Shown here in pieces: positions 41,749-51,830 of a DNA stretch of 64,000 bases; position 1 is the first letter of the stretch; the number at the start of each line of letters is the position of its first letter. Source of the stretch: Forficula auricularia (taxonomy: Eukaryota; Arthropoda; Insecta; Dermaptera; Forficulidae); NCBI GenBank assembly GCA_024734495.1, contig JALMQS010000104.1, positions 372,001-436,000 of the forward strand, given 5' to 3'. The notes under the pieces were generated by a model. It was not told where the DNA came from, did not search any database, and saw only the letters and a list, made by a program, of their open reading frames with translations. The position numbers were made by a program, and so were the translations under genes.

Positions 41749-42339
41749 GGTGGTCCTTATTTTGGGTATTTTCGAATTTTTATGCTCACAGAGGCTCATA
41801 GTTCGAAATAAATAATTTAAAAAAAAATATCTTCCAAGTTTCTAGTTTCCCATCTAAATAACATGGTGTTTTTGGCATTGAAATATCAATTTTTTTATTC
41901 CGGCCAAAGTAATGGTTCAAAAAATTTGAAACTCGGTAGACTTTATCCTTATAATACTAGCTATACATCAGAATTGGTACCGATTTTTAGCTATTATAAT
42001 TTTTGAATCTATAAATTACTAACACTAAGATATAGCTGTAACTCCAAAATTATAATAGCTAAAAATCCAAAAATTCTGAAAGATAGCTACTATTGTAAGA
42101 ATAAGTCTAGAGAGTTTCAAATTTTTTGATCCATTACTTTTCTGGCCCGAATAAAAAATTGATATTTCATTGCCAAAAACCCCATATGGGAAACTTGCAT
42201 CGCTGTTCGGCACAGGTTAAAATTAAGATAGTGACTTGAAACTTGGGGGATATTTTTTTTTTATTTCGAACCTTAGAGAGACTCACTCGCTCTGTCAACG
42301 TAAAAACTCGAAAATACCCAAAATAAGGACCACCTAAGT
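41749..42339. mobile_element. TIR/foldback element
   Basis: Ends TAGGGTGGTCCTTATTTTGG and the complement of its mirror (CCAAAATAAGGACCACCTA), with TA on both sides; inner arms share TTATTCCGGCCAAAGTAATG-type sequence with 32090-32495. Confidence 0.75.
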
Positions 42340-42730
42340 GTTCAATTACCCGATTGGTATTAATAAATTCGTTTTGTTGTTATAGGAAGCTGGTCACATA
42401 ACAAACAATTATTGTTGTTCTTGATTATTTATGAAAAATTTTGTAAATTTTAATATGGCATATTGGCTTTAATTAGATAAATAAAACACAGCTTTTAATA
42501 AAAAATGTTCTGTCACATTAGCTAAAACTGTTCGATAACTCTTATATAACAAACAATTTTTTCAGTATTTCTAAATGGGAAGTTTGAAACTTAATAATCT
42601 AATCAGTTCTAGTATCAGAAAATATTATCTTCTAATTGAAAGTAATGGAAGGCAGCCCAGAGGTAGTGAGGAAAGAAAAAATTAACACATATAAAATAAG
42701 GTGTAATTTATTGGAATCCTTCCTCCTTTC

Positions 42731-42780
42731 CTTTCAAACCGACGTTTCGGAGGATTTTTCCTCCTTCTTCAGGGTTTCAA
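42731..42780 (-). ncRNA. hammerhead ribozyme candidate, locus F
   Basis: Minus strand: stem I TTGAAACC pairs with GGTTTGAA (7 of 8), CTGAAGA (plus 42766-42772), perfect 6-bp stem II GGAGGA/TCCTCC with loop AAAA, then GAAACGTC (plus 42741-42748) with self-complementary stem III ACGT and cleavage after C. All conserved positions are satisfied. The right arm keeps GAAACGTC but has lost CTGAAGA. Confidence 0.8.
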
Positions 42781-42884
42781 AGGGTCAATGAATGAAACAA
42801 ATAAAAAGGAGGGAAAAATCCTCCGAAACGTCGGTTTGAAAGGAAAGGAGGAAGGATTCCAATAAATTACACCTTATTTTATGT

Positions 42885-43551
42885 CATCATCATCATTGAG
42901 TATACAGTCCTAAGACTGGTTTGATGCAACAATCCGTCTCCACTCGACTCTGTCCCCCGCCAGCTGTTTAACCTCTCTAAATGTCTGGCATCCCATATTC
43001 CCAATTATTTGGTTGAAATATTCTAATCTGGTTCTTCCCCTTCCCCTTTTCTTTCCCACCTCCCCCTCCAAGATATCCCTAAGCAGTCCCCCAGTCTCAG
43101 TGTGTGCCCCATCATCTGACCTCTTCTCTTCTTCAGACTCTTCCACAAGGTTCTTCTTTCTCCGATTCTTCCAAGAACTTCTTCATTTGTAATTTTATCC
43201 ATCCATTTGATATTCGTCATTCTTCTGTAGCACCACATTTCGAAAGCCTCTAATCTCTTTCTCTCCGCTTCTCTAATTGTCCAGGTTTCACACCCGTACA
43301 TGGCTATGCTCCATACATATGTCTTCAATAGCAACTTCCTGTTTGCTAAGCTGATTGAGGAGGAGCATAGTAGTTTTTGTTTTGAATTAAACCCCATTTT
43401 TGCTTGGGCAATTCTTGATTTAATTTCGTTTTCGCTCCTCCCATCCCATGTTATTTTACTTCCTAGGTAGCGGAATTCCTTAACTCCTTCTAGGTTTTCT
43501 TGGTTAATTTTGATGCATTCCTGTCTCGTTTGTTCTTTTTTTGTACACTTA
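42885..43551 (-). mobile_element. LINE fragment with 12-bp target duplication
   Basis: Minus-strand coding (43023-43397, 42910-43146) matches the C-terminus of the LINE at 37185 (SIAMYGCETWTIREAE, NEEVLGRIGE), with a frameshift near 43100. The (ATG)n 3' tail lies at 42885. CTTATTTTATGT flanks both ends (42873-42884 and 43552-43563). Confidence 0.88.
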
Positions 43552-44599
43552 CTTATTTTATGTGTTAATTTTTTATTTCCTCACTACCTCTGGGCTGCCT
43601 TCCATTACTTTCAATTAAAATTTCTACCAGTCCGTCTCTCTCCAGAGAAAATTTCGTTGCAAAAAAATTATCTTCTAATTTCTATGATGGAGTTATCTTA
43701 GGTATCCAAAAAGGCGATTTTCTTTCCGTTTCATATGTATCTAACATGGAAAGCGAAAAAATTATAAATATGACCATAACATAAGAACGCTCGTATAAAG
43801 TTCGTTTTGTTGGCAAATTGCTTATATTTAAACAAACAACTGATTGCCTTCTTTTATGGTTTCAGAACATTCGTTAAAAAATAAGGTCAAATTAATGCCA
43901 TATATGGGAAACTATCCATGGTTGTGATAAAATGCTGCCCACAAGTTTGCATTATTTAATTATTTTTTTTCTGCCAAGTTTTAAATTAGCTCAGACAATT
44001 AATTCTCTTAAAAAAATTGTCAAATTACTCAAATTTGGTACCGAAAAATATATATAAACAAAAACTAGGAGGAATCTCATTGAATAATCTAAAACTTCTA
44101 CTACTAATAATAATAATCCTACTCTCAAATAGGCCAGACACGCATGCATGTATATTATAATAAAATTAAATCCATCCATTGATTTTTCTTTACATAATAC
44201 ATGTTTTTTAATCTTTTGTTCCCTTTCCTGTTATTTTGCTGAATACGCCATGAAAATGAACCTAATATAATTATAAATTGTTGATAATATTTAATATAAA
44301 ATGAATACCGAGTTTGAAAGTGCGCACTTCATTATTCTATTATACCTGGCTGAAGCATTACTTATCCAATTTCCTATTTATCATTAGCACCAAGCATTAA
44401 ATTTCATATTTCAACTTAGATTTTTTCATTGTTCAATCTGTTAATTTGTATCAAGCAGAGGACATCCTCATTAATTTCTTCTTAAAAATAAACTTTCAGG
44501 CTTTTCGGTCAGATGGAGAAATCAAGAGAGAACTCACTATATTCTAAAATTTACATTTTTCCAAAATACATTTAAGACATAGGTTTTCCTATTTTTACT

Positions 44600-44840
44600 T
44601 TACGATACAGGGTTGTTTTTTTTCTTCGTTTTTTCGAAATATCTCAAAAAAGGCTAAAATTATTTTAATTAAAAAAATTGGATGAAACCATGGCATTTCG
44701 GTCTACAAAAAAGCCCTAAAAAGTGAACATCGAAAAAATAATATTTTTCGAGAAATTAATTATTTTGTCGAAATGTCTGTTTGTTGGTACGATACCAAAT
44801 GTTTGTGGACGCACTAGCTCCAAAACTAGTGTGAATATTA
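44600..44840. repeat. dispersed repeat, copy 1 of 3
   Basis: TTTTTTCGAAATATCTCAAA, GGTCTACAAAAAAGCCCTAA and ATTTTGTCGAAATGTCTGTT recur at 47270-47490 and 48135-48345. Non-coding, family unknown. Confidence 0.65.
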
Positions 44841-45339
44841 AAAAGAAATTTCACATGTAGTTTCGGTGTATTGAGATTAAGAGCTGATTAGATTTTGGTT
44901 GAAATTGAACCAAGAATTAAGGGGGAGAGGTTATTAAAATTATTAAATTTTCAAACTAAAAAAAAAAAAAAAAAATTACTATAAAAGGGTCCTATAATAA
45001 AAAAGAGAGCAATTTTTTTAAGGGATTCAAAAATATACCTGATTTGTACAAAATTTCGCACATTCACCCTATACGGCCTTATGAAAATGACTCCCCCTTT
45101 GAAAAAGAGAGTGACCCAACGAGGGGGGGGTCAAAAATGATAAAAATTTTAAACTAATATACTAGAAAGCTATTTACCCTAGAACAGTTTCATATTTAAA
45201 AGGAGATGCTGTGATTAATTGAAAATTGACCCGAAATTCAGTGGGGGTGGTTCTTTTGTAAATAATTTTATTAAACACTTAAGAGGGGGTGGGGGATTAA
45301 AAATTTAAATTATGGAACGAAGAAAACATTTTTATATTA

Positions 45340-45405
45340 TAGACAAAAGGATCAGCCGGGATTCGAACCCGGGATCTTCGCATGTGCGCTGCGACGCCTA
45401 AGAAC
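45340..45405 (-). mobile_element. tRNA-derived SINE fragment
   Basis: Minus strand: TCGCA...TGCGA anticodon-like arm, then GATCCCGGGTTCGAATCCCG and GGCTGATCC. Same family as 54268-54595. Confidence 0.68.
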
Positions 45406-45447
45406 CTAAGGATGTGTAGTTTCACAGTGAATGAAATAAAACTCAAA

Positions 45448-45506
45448 GAGGTTTATACAAACTCAATATATTTCGGATTATTAGTCCATCATCAGGAGTC
45501 TACAGG
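45448..45506 (-). ncRNA. hammerhead ribozyme candidate, locus D left arm
   Basis: Minus strand: stem I GTAGACTC pairs with GAGTTTGT over 8 bases (with G-U pairs), CTGATGA (plus 45489-45495), stem II GGA/TCC, GAA, self-complementary ATATAT, then T (cleavage). Confidence 0.78.
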
Positions 45507-45529
45507 TTAAAACTAATAATTTTAACCTG

Positions 45530-45574
45530 TAGACTCCTGATGATGGACTAATAATCCGAAATATATTGGGTTTG
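45530..45574 (+). ncRNA. hammerhead ribozyme candidate, locus D right arm
   Basis: CTGATGA at 45537-45543; stem II GGA/TCC; GAA then ATATAT (45561-45566) and T45567, the predicted cleavage base. Stem I: 45530-45536 TAGACTC pairs with 45568-45574 GGGTTTG over 7 positions. It lies on the sense strand of the Psi-type intron. Confidence 0.78.
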
Positions 45575-45692
45575 TGTAGGCCTCTTTGAGTTTTATTTCA
45601 TTCACTGTGAAACTACACACCCTTTACTTTATTAATTTATATCATGTTTCACCTAAAACCTACATCACTTTCTCTAAGTAAAACCCTGTATA

Positions 45693-45967
45693 CAGGGTGG
45701 TCCGAATTCATGGTACAAACGTTAATGGTAGGTGCAGGACATTGTAACAATGAGTTATTGTATAGGAATGTATAGTCGCAAGTGACGCGGTGAGGCGTAA
45801 ACAGGGGAAATAACGGCTATACATTATACACTATATTACTATTACACTATACATACATATACATATTACATATACTTATTACACTATACATTCCTATACA
45901 ATAACTCATTGTTACAATGTCCTGTACCTACCATTAAAGTTTGTACCATGAATTCGGGACCACCCTG
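45693..45967. mobile_element. TA-flanked MITE (Tc1/mariner type)
   Basis: Ends CAGGGTGGTCCGAATTCATG and the complement CAGGGTGGTCCCGAATTCAT, flanked by TA (45691-45692, 45968-45969). Arms extend ~85 bp. 275 bp, non-coding. Confidence 0.85.
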
Positions 45968-46354
45968 TATATTTATAAATAACTTGATTAGATGCTTGTT
46001 GTAATAAAATAAATGTAACCTAGACTCTACGGTCGTTTGAAGGTGTTTTTCTTTCTCCCTTCAAATTGATCTAAATGACCTCTAATGGATTGTCCCGCTT
46101 CCTCACATCCTGGCCATCGTATTATTAGTTATCACATCCAATTTGCTTGTTAATACTAATCTTAATTCTAACACTGCTTTCAATATCAATAACACTCTTA
46201 CTGCTTATAAGCTGGACCTTAGAAAAGAGCTGAACAAATAGTGACGCGTTTGGCTGGCTAGTGGGCGGGTGGGTGACCGTCAATGAACTCTTATGTTTGC
46301 TTTTGTCTCATTCAAGAGGGACACTCCAATCTCAGTTGAGTTAATGCTCGTGTA

Positions 46355-46692
46355 AACAACCCATGACGCTTAGGGCCAGTTGTATGTCGCAAAGTAAATG
46401 CTTTTTACCACTAACACAGGGTGGATGGTGAATGGAGGGACTGGGATGGCCAATCAGATGGCAGGCCCCGTCAGTGCCTGTCATCTGATTGGCCATCCCA
46501 ATCCCTCCATTTACCATCTACCTGTGTTAGTGGTAAAAAGCATTTACTTTGCGACATACAACCGGCCCTTAGGAAAAAAATATAATAATATTAAGAAAAA
46601 AAAATGGGTAATGTTAAATTGTTTCCCGTTAAAAACTCATGATGATTTTTCATAATGACCCTCGTGTATCCTGTCGGGGAAAACAAATGCTT
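46355..46692 (+). repeat. copy A of the structured intronic repeat, interrupted by a hairpin MITE
   Basis: CAACCCATGACGCTTA at the left and ATGGGTAATGTTAAA... GGGGAAAACAAATGC at the right match the two halves of the units at 47904-48040 and 50466-51655. The MITE at 46373-46568 splits it. Confidence 0.7.
46373..46568. mobile_element. hairpin MITE (PIF/Harbinger-like), copy 1
   Basis: 196-bp near-perfect palindrome, ends GGGCCAGTTGTATGTCGCAA and complement of GGGCCGGTTGTATGTCGCAA, flanked by TTA (46370-46372, 46569-46571). The host repeat copies without insertion show the empty site. Confidence 0.82.
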
Positions 46693-47199
46693 TCTATATA
46701 TTAGATTTTAATTTATCTAACCACCATGTATTTTAATTATAAATAATTAATCAATATGCTTGAAAACCAAATCATTGAGATTCTTCTGCTTGATGCAAAT
46801 AAACCTATCACAATACTCTTAAAGAGTTTTAAGTAAAAAAAAAAAATTAAAACTTTTTACACAATTAATTGACGAAAAACTTATTACCATATTCATATTT
46901 AAGGTAAAAATTATAAAATACGAAGAATAAATTTTAAGAGAGAATCTACTAATAAAAATCTTAAAGAAATTTACAGGATAACCCTTTATATTAAAATTTT
47001 TGTTTTACAACAGTTTTCTCAAACATTTAATACTATTCAGAAATTTTAAATATTTTTAGTATATATACATTTAATGCCCAAAAATGGTAAAAACTCAATT
47101 TTTTGAGTTACGCTAGTTTTGATCTAACAGTGTGATATATGTACATAATAAAAATATTTATGTAACGGATAAAAATATGTATTTATATTTGTTAAAGAC

Positions 47200-47245
47200 T
47201 GACTTTCCAAGTTTTGACCTTCATCATCTATCTTTTTAATTACAA
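47200..47245 (-). ncRNA. degenerate solitary hammerhead-like motif
   Basis: Minus strand GATGATGAAGGTCAAAACTT then GGAAAG; a decayed relative of locus A (CTGATGA altered). Probably inactive. Confidence 0.3.
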
Positions 47246-47269
47246 ATAAATATTTTTTTACTTTACCAT

Positions 47270-47490
47270 ACACCAAGTATTGTAATCGTGCATGGAAAAG
47301 GTGTTTTTTTTTTGCTTCGTTTTTTTTGAAATATCTCAAAAACAGATGAATCTATTTTGATTAAAAAAATTGGGCGTTTTGGTCTACAAAAAAACCTAAT
47401 AAATTAATATCCAAAAATTATATTTTTCGAGATAATAAATGTTTTATCAAAATGTCTGTTAGTACGTGCAAAAAAAATTTGTTTGGGATT
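47270..47490. repeat. dispersed repeat, copy 2 of 3
   Basis: See the 44600-44840 entry; shares GAAATATCTCAAAAAC and GGTCTACAAAAAAACCTAAT. Confidence 0.6.
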
Positions 47491-47903
47491 TAAAATAAAT
47501 GTGATATTAAAGTGTTTCTCATTAAAAATTAATGGTAATCTTAAGACTTTGATCTACCGTCAACTTGTCGGTGAACATAAATTCTTCCCATTAAAATATA
47601 TTATATAGTTATGTAGGTGGATTGATTTTTTAGCCCGCATATAATAAAATAGTATTTTATGCTGGGTAAAAACAAATAAGCCAGCTTCCATAAAATCGAC
47701 CAGTACATGAAAGCTCTCGCGTGAACAAGTCCAATAGTTGACCTAGTAGCTTGTTATATTGTAGTTCAGTGGCTCTTAACTTCATACAGTGGCGCTCTAA
47801 ATTAAAACATTTTGGTGGCTTCACAAATTTTTACTAAAATAAAATAAAAAATTTCAAAAGTACTAATGGAATTGCTGGTAAGTTTGTCTATTTAAAGTTA
47901 ATA

Positions 47904-48040
47904 ACCCATGACGCTCAGGGGAAGAATTATTTATTTTTTACCCCTGTATAAAATAAAGTGGGTAATATTAAAGAGTTTCCTTTTAAAACTCATGGTGAAC
48001 TTGTTCTCATGTTCACTGTGAATCCTGTCTGGGAAAACAA
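47904..48040 (+). repeat. structured intronic repeat, copy B
   Basis: Carries paired segments: ACCCAT (47904) with GTGGGT (47958), CAGGGG (47916) with CCCCTG (47941), GAGTTT with AAACTC, and GTGAAC (47995) with GTTCAC (48011). Same order as in copies C-F. Not recognised as any known RNA. Confidence 0.65.
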
Positions 48041-48134
48041 TCATATTTATATTGTATCTAATATCTAATATAAATGATAAAAATCATAATATTTTAGAGT
48101 AGCATAAATGGATTTTTACTTTACCATACAAGGT

Positions 48135-48345
48135 ATCGTCAAGTATTGTAATCGTTCATGAAAAGTTTTTTTTTTTATTTCTCAAAAACGATTTAGTAAA
48201 AAGAATTAAGCGAAACTATGGCTGTTTGGTCTATAAAAAACCCTAATGAGGGAACATTGAAAAAATTAAATTTTTCAAGATATTAATTATTATTTTGTCA
48301 AATGCCTGTTAGTACCTGACTAGCTAAAAAACTACTAGTATGAAT
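48135..48345. repeat. dispersed repeat, copy 3 of 3
   Basis: Third copy of the 44600-44840 family, same orientation. Confidence 0.6.
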
Positions 48346-48895
48346 ATTAAAACGAAATTTCACATATAAATTATTTATAGTGAGATTAAGAGCTGATTAT
48401 TCTAAAATTATCCTCAAAGCAATTTTTAAAATCGCACAATTAAAGTTTAACACAGTACAGCATTTAATAGAGCGATTGTAAAAACTGTCGTGTGTTGTTA
48501 ACAAGTGCATTTGTTCGGGTAATATGCGCACCTTTATTTTTAAAAAGTGATAATGGATTTTATTTTTTACTCTCCATATTATATTATGTCTTTGCTTTTT
48601 TTGCGCTATTGACTTTTCTACCTGCGTACAAAAGATGGCTAACTCATTTTATACCTACGTAAAATTTACATATTTCACGCACTCTACATTTTTAAGAGAT
48701 AAAAATTGTGAGTAAATACAGCAGTGAACGAACGTTTTAACATTCTTCAAATTTAACCAGTAATTCTTCATATTTTGAAAAAACTTGGAATTATAAATAA
48801 TAGCTCAATAATTATTTTTTCAGGACCTCATTTTTTGGTCAATCTTTTTTAAAATAATAATAAAACACCCTCATAAAGATAAAAGTAAATAAATA

Positions 48896-49035
48896 TTATA
48901 TGCAATATTCATTTACTATGAGTTAAGGATTCTCGGTCACTTGTTTCACATTTTTTTTTAATGTGAAACAAGTTCCTTAACTCATAGTAAATGAATATTA
49001 CATATTATATTTACTTTTATCTTTATTAAAGATGT
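48896..49035. repeat. inverted repeat
   Basis: TATTCATTTACTATGAGTTA at 48905 has its complement at 48974-48996; flanks shared with 63185-63270 (AAAGATGTTTCACCTTGCAC). Probable small foldback. Confidence 0.65.
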
Positions 49036-49129
49036 TTCACCTTGCACAATCTCTACTAATTAAAATACCCTCCCTAAATTTTTAAAAATTTGTCCAAATT
49101 ATTTAAAGTTAATTATTTGATTTAAATAC

Positions 49130-49235
49130 TTGCTCACCCCCGAAATATATCCAATTCAAAACTCAATTTTCTTTTATATCTTTTTTTGTGAAACCTACAT
49201 CGCATATTGCTCAAGTTTTATTATTATATTAAAAT
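49130..49235 (+). repeat. truncated right arm of a locus-C-type foldback
   Basis: GCTCACCCCCGAAATATATC then ATTCAAAACTCAATTTT and GCTCAAGTTTTATTATTATA match 25049-25145. The CTGATGA half is lost. Confidence 0.65.
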
Positions 49236-49734
49236 GTTTCACCTAGAACCAACACCTAACTTCTTAAAAGTTATTAAATACTTGCATTTAAAAAATATTT
49301 TTTAAAAACTTTGTTAAAAAAACATAAAACAAGTAAAAAGTATCTAAAGGGGGTTGTTTCAATGTCTTCTACCAGCCTTTTATTTAATTTGATCTCTTAA
49401 TTTTCTAGAGTCCATTTGTTAGTTTCATTTACCTTTCTATGAATAGAAAGTTGTTTAGGTATTTTGATAACTTGAAAACACAAAACATACTAAAGAGAAA
49501 CAGACAAAAAAGGCGATTTAGTCCATTCTTTCCTATGTTTAGTGCAAGGGTTGTCTTGAAAACCTAAATAAACAAAATATAAAAAGAAACTGAGCCAAGG
49601 GTAGTCTGGGTCTGAATTCCAATACCCACGATAACTCAAGAAAGGAAAGTTTGTTCTAGTGCCAAAATATTTCTATTTCCATTGCGGAGAACTGATTATA
49701 TTTTGGTCTTCTGGTTCAAAAATGAAGAAAAATC

Positions 49735-50000
49735 ATTTTTCCTCAAGATAATAAAAAAAAAAACATTTCTAAAATATTATTATAAACAAAATACAAATCT
49801 TTTAAAAAACAATCTTATAAACATTTATTAAACCAGACGTTTCAGGAGAATTCCTCACTTTATCAGTGGAAATTTTCACTAGCGAAAACGCTATTTTTTT
49901 ATTTTTGAATTTTGAAATTTCCATTGATAAAGGGAGGAATTCTCCCGAAACGTCTGGATTAATAAACGTTTCTAAGATTTGAATTTTTTATTATCTATGC
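49735..50000. mobile_element. foldback element with hammerhead-like arms (locus H)
   Basis: Left arm ACCAGACGTTTCAGGAGAAT, right arm ATTCTCCCGAAACGTCTGGA. The cores are CTGATAA (left, minus, 49860-49866) and TTGATAA (right, 49924-49930), both changed from CTGATGA. Right stem II GGGAG/CTCCC is good. Probably inactive ribozymes. Confidence 0.68.
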
Positions 50001-50252
50001 AATCAATAAATAATTTTTATTTTCAATATATTATTATATTTATGTTTAACTGGCCAGCGTACTAGTTTTAAAAATTTTAATTTTTTCCTTCATTTACACA
50101 TTGTCATCTTTAGAAAATGCTATAGTAATATATTATATTTCAAGAACCCTATGACTCGGAGACGATAAAATATGTCTTTTTCTCAGAATTAGAAAATGGA
50201 ACTATAGTGGAATTCCAAAGGCTGCCCTTAGAAATTCCAAAAGCTACCCTTA

Positions 50253-50442
50253 GGGTCGGTTGTATGTCGCAAAGTAAATGCTATTCTACCACTAACCAAA
50301 GGTAGATGGTAAATGGAGGAGATGGGATGGCCAATCAGATGACAGGAACTTTCGAGTGCCAGTGGCCATCCTAGTCCCTCCATTTACCATCTACCCTTGG
50401 TTAGTGGTAAAAAGCATTTACTTTGCGACATACAACCGGCCC
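50253..50442. mobile_element. hairpin MITE (PIF/Harbinger-like), copy 2
   Basis: Same family as 46373-46568 (GTTGTATGTCGCAAAGTAAA), flanked by TTA (50250-50252, 50443-50445). Confidence 0.82.
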
Positions 50443-51036
50443 TTATTCGTAAAAGATGTTAAAGAACCCATGACGCTCAGGGATAAAATTTTTATTTTTT
50501 TATTCCTGATTAAATAAATAAAATGGGTGATAGTAAAGAGTTTCCTATTAAAACTCGTGGTGATCTTTATTCACCTGATCACTGGGAATCCTGTCTGGGA
50601 AAACAATCTTATTAAATATTATTATAATTGAACTTGAATTAATTATTATAATTTCAAAATGCAACTAAAATAATTTTTTTCCAACTTTGAATATTTGTAT
50701 TTATTTATTTTTCTTAATTTTAAAGAACCCATGACGCTCAGGGATAAATTTTTTATTTTTTTTATCCCTGATTAAATAAATAAAATGGGTGATATTAAAG
50801 AGTTTCCTATTAAAACTCGTGGTGATTTTTATTCATCTGATCACTGGGAATCCTGTCTGGGAAAACAATCTTATTAAATATTATTATAATTTCAATATGC
50901 AACTAAAATAAGTATTTTAATTTTACTTATGGAAAGTGGTGTAGGTTTTGAAGAGAAACATGATGTTAGTCTATATGAGTAAAGGAAGTGTGAATTTTTC
51001 ACAATCGAATGAAATAAAACTCAAAGAGGTTTATAC

Positions 51037-51085
51037 AAACTCAATATATTTCGGATTATTAGTCCATCATCAGAGTTTATAAGTT
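51037..51085 (-). ncRNA. hammerhead ribozyme candidate, locus E left arm
   Basis: Minus strand: AAACT, CTGATGA (plus 51067-51073), stem II GGA/TCC, GAA, ATATAT, T, then GAGTTTGT. Stem I AAACT/GAGTTT pairs with a register shift. Confidence 0.68.
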
Positions 51086-51109
51086 TATACTGGCATGTAG
51101 AGCTTGTAC

Positions 51110-51153
51110 GACTCCTGATGATGGACTAATACATCCGAAATATATTAGTTGTA
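51110..51153 (+). ncRNA. hammerhead ribozyme candidate, locus E right arm
   Basis: CTGATGA at 51115-51121, stem II GGA/TCC with a longer loop, GAA, ATATAT, T. Stem I (ACGACTC with AGTTGT) is weaker than at locus D. Confidence 0.62.
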
Positions 51154-51830
51154 TAAACCTCTTTGAGTTTTATTTCATTCACTGTGAACTGCACACCCTT
51201 TACTCTATTAACTAAGTATTTTAAACTTGAAATATTAACTATATTTTTATTTTAAAGAACCCATGACGCCCAGGGAAAAAATTACTTTTTTTTTATTCCT
51301 GGTTAAATAAATAAAATGGGTGATATTAAAGAGTTTCCTATTAAAACTCGTGGTGATATTTATTCATCTGATCACTGGGAATCCTGTCTGGGAAAACAAA
51401 CTTATTAAATATTATTATAATTAAACTTATATTAATTATTATAATTTCAATATGCAACTAAAATAAATATTTTAAACTTGAAATATTAGCTATATTTTTA
51501 TTTTAAAGAACCCATGACGCCCAGGGAAAAAATTACTTATTTTTTTATTCCTGGTTAAATAAATAAAATGGGTGATATTAAAGAGTTTCCTATTAAAACT
51601 CGTGGTGAATTTCATTCATTTGGTCACTGTGAATCCTGTCTGGGAAAACAATTATATAAATATTGAATATTTAAAAATTAGATTGCTTATTATGTATTTG
51701 GTACATTAATTAGATTATCTTTTATGTATATCTACTCATTTATTATTATTATTTTCAATTAAATGCAAAAATTGCTATTTAGTGAAAGTTTTACCATAAA
51801 AATATTTTCATAATAATTTAATGTAATGGA

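Larger units (their letters stand above)
42645..43625. mobile_element. foldback element with hammerhead-like arm (locus F), split by a LINE
   Basis: Outer arms GGAAGGCAGCCCAGAGGTAG and its complement at 43580-43605; inner arms carry GGAATCCTTCCTCCTTTCCT and GAAACGTCGGTTTGAAAGG. The LINE at 42885-43551 interrupts the right arm. A fuller relative is at 51831-52375. Confidence 0.82.
45413..45619. mobile_element. foldback element with hammerhead arms (locus D)
   Basis: ~95-bp arms, almost perfect (GTGTAGTTTCACAGTGAATG outside, GACTCCTGATGATGGACTAA inside) around AACTAATAATTTT. Relatives: 50979-51203 and 24914-25146. Confidence 0.88.
50979..51203. mobile_element. foldback element with hammerhead arms (locus E)
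   Basis: Sister of locus D, inserted in the tandem array. Arms share AATGAAATAAAACTCAAAGA; the centre is longer and less symmetric (51075-51110). Confidence 0.82.
50461..51700 (+). repeat. tandem array of the structured ~255-bp unit (copies C-F)
   Basis: Conserved cores at 50466-50613, 50727-50873, 51255-51401 and 51507-51655, each with a linker of ~105 bp (TTATAATTTCAATATGCAAC). The C-D and E-F spacings are ~255 bp; D-E is larger by the inserted foldback 50979-51203. Stems ACCCAT/ATGGGT, CAGGGAT/ATCCCTG or CCAGGGAA/TTCCTGG, GAGTTT/AAACTC and GTGATC/GATCAC recur. No coding. Confidence 0.82.

Noticed and set aside
50461..51700. CRISPR-like array
   Set aside because: The units are ~255 bp with degenerate repeats and similar linkers, in a eukaryotic intron; this is a tandem satellite-like array.
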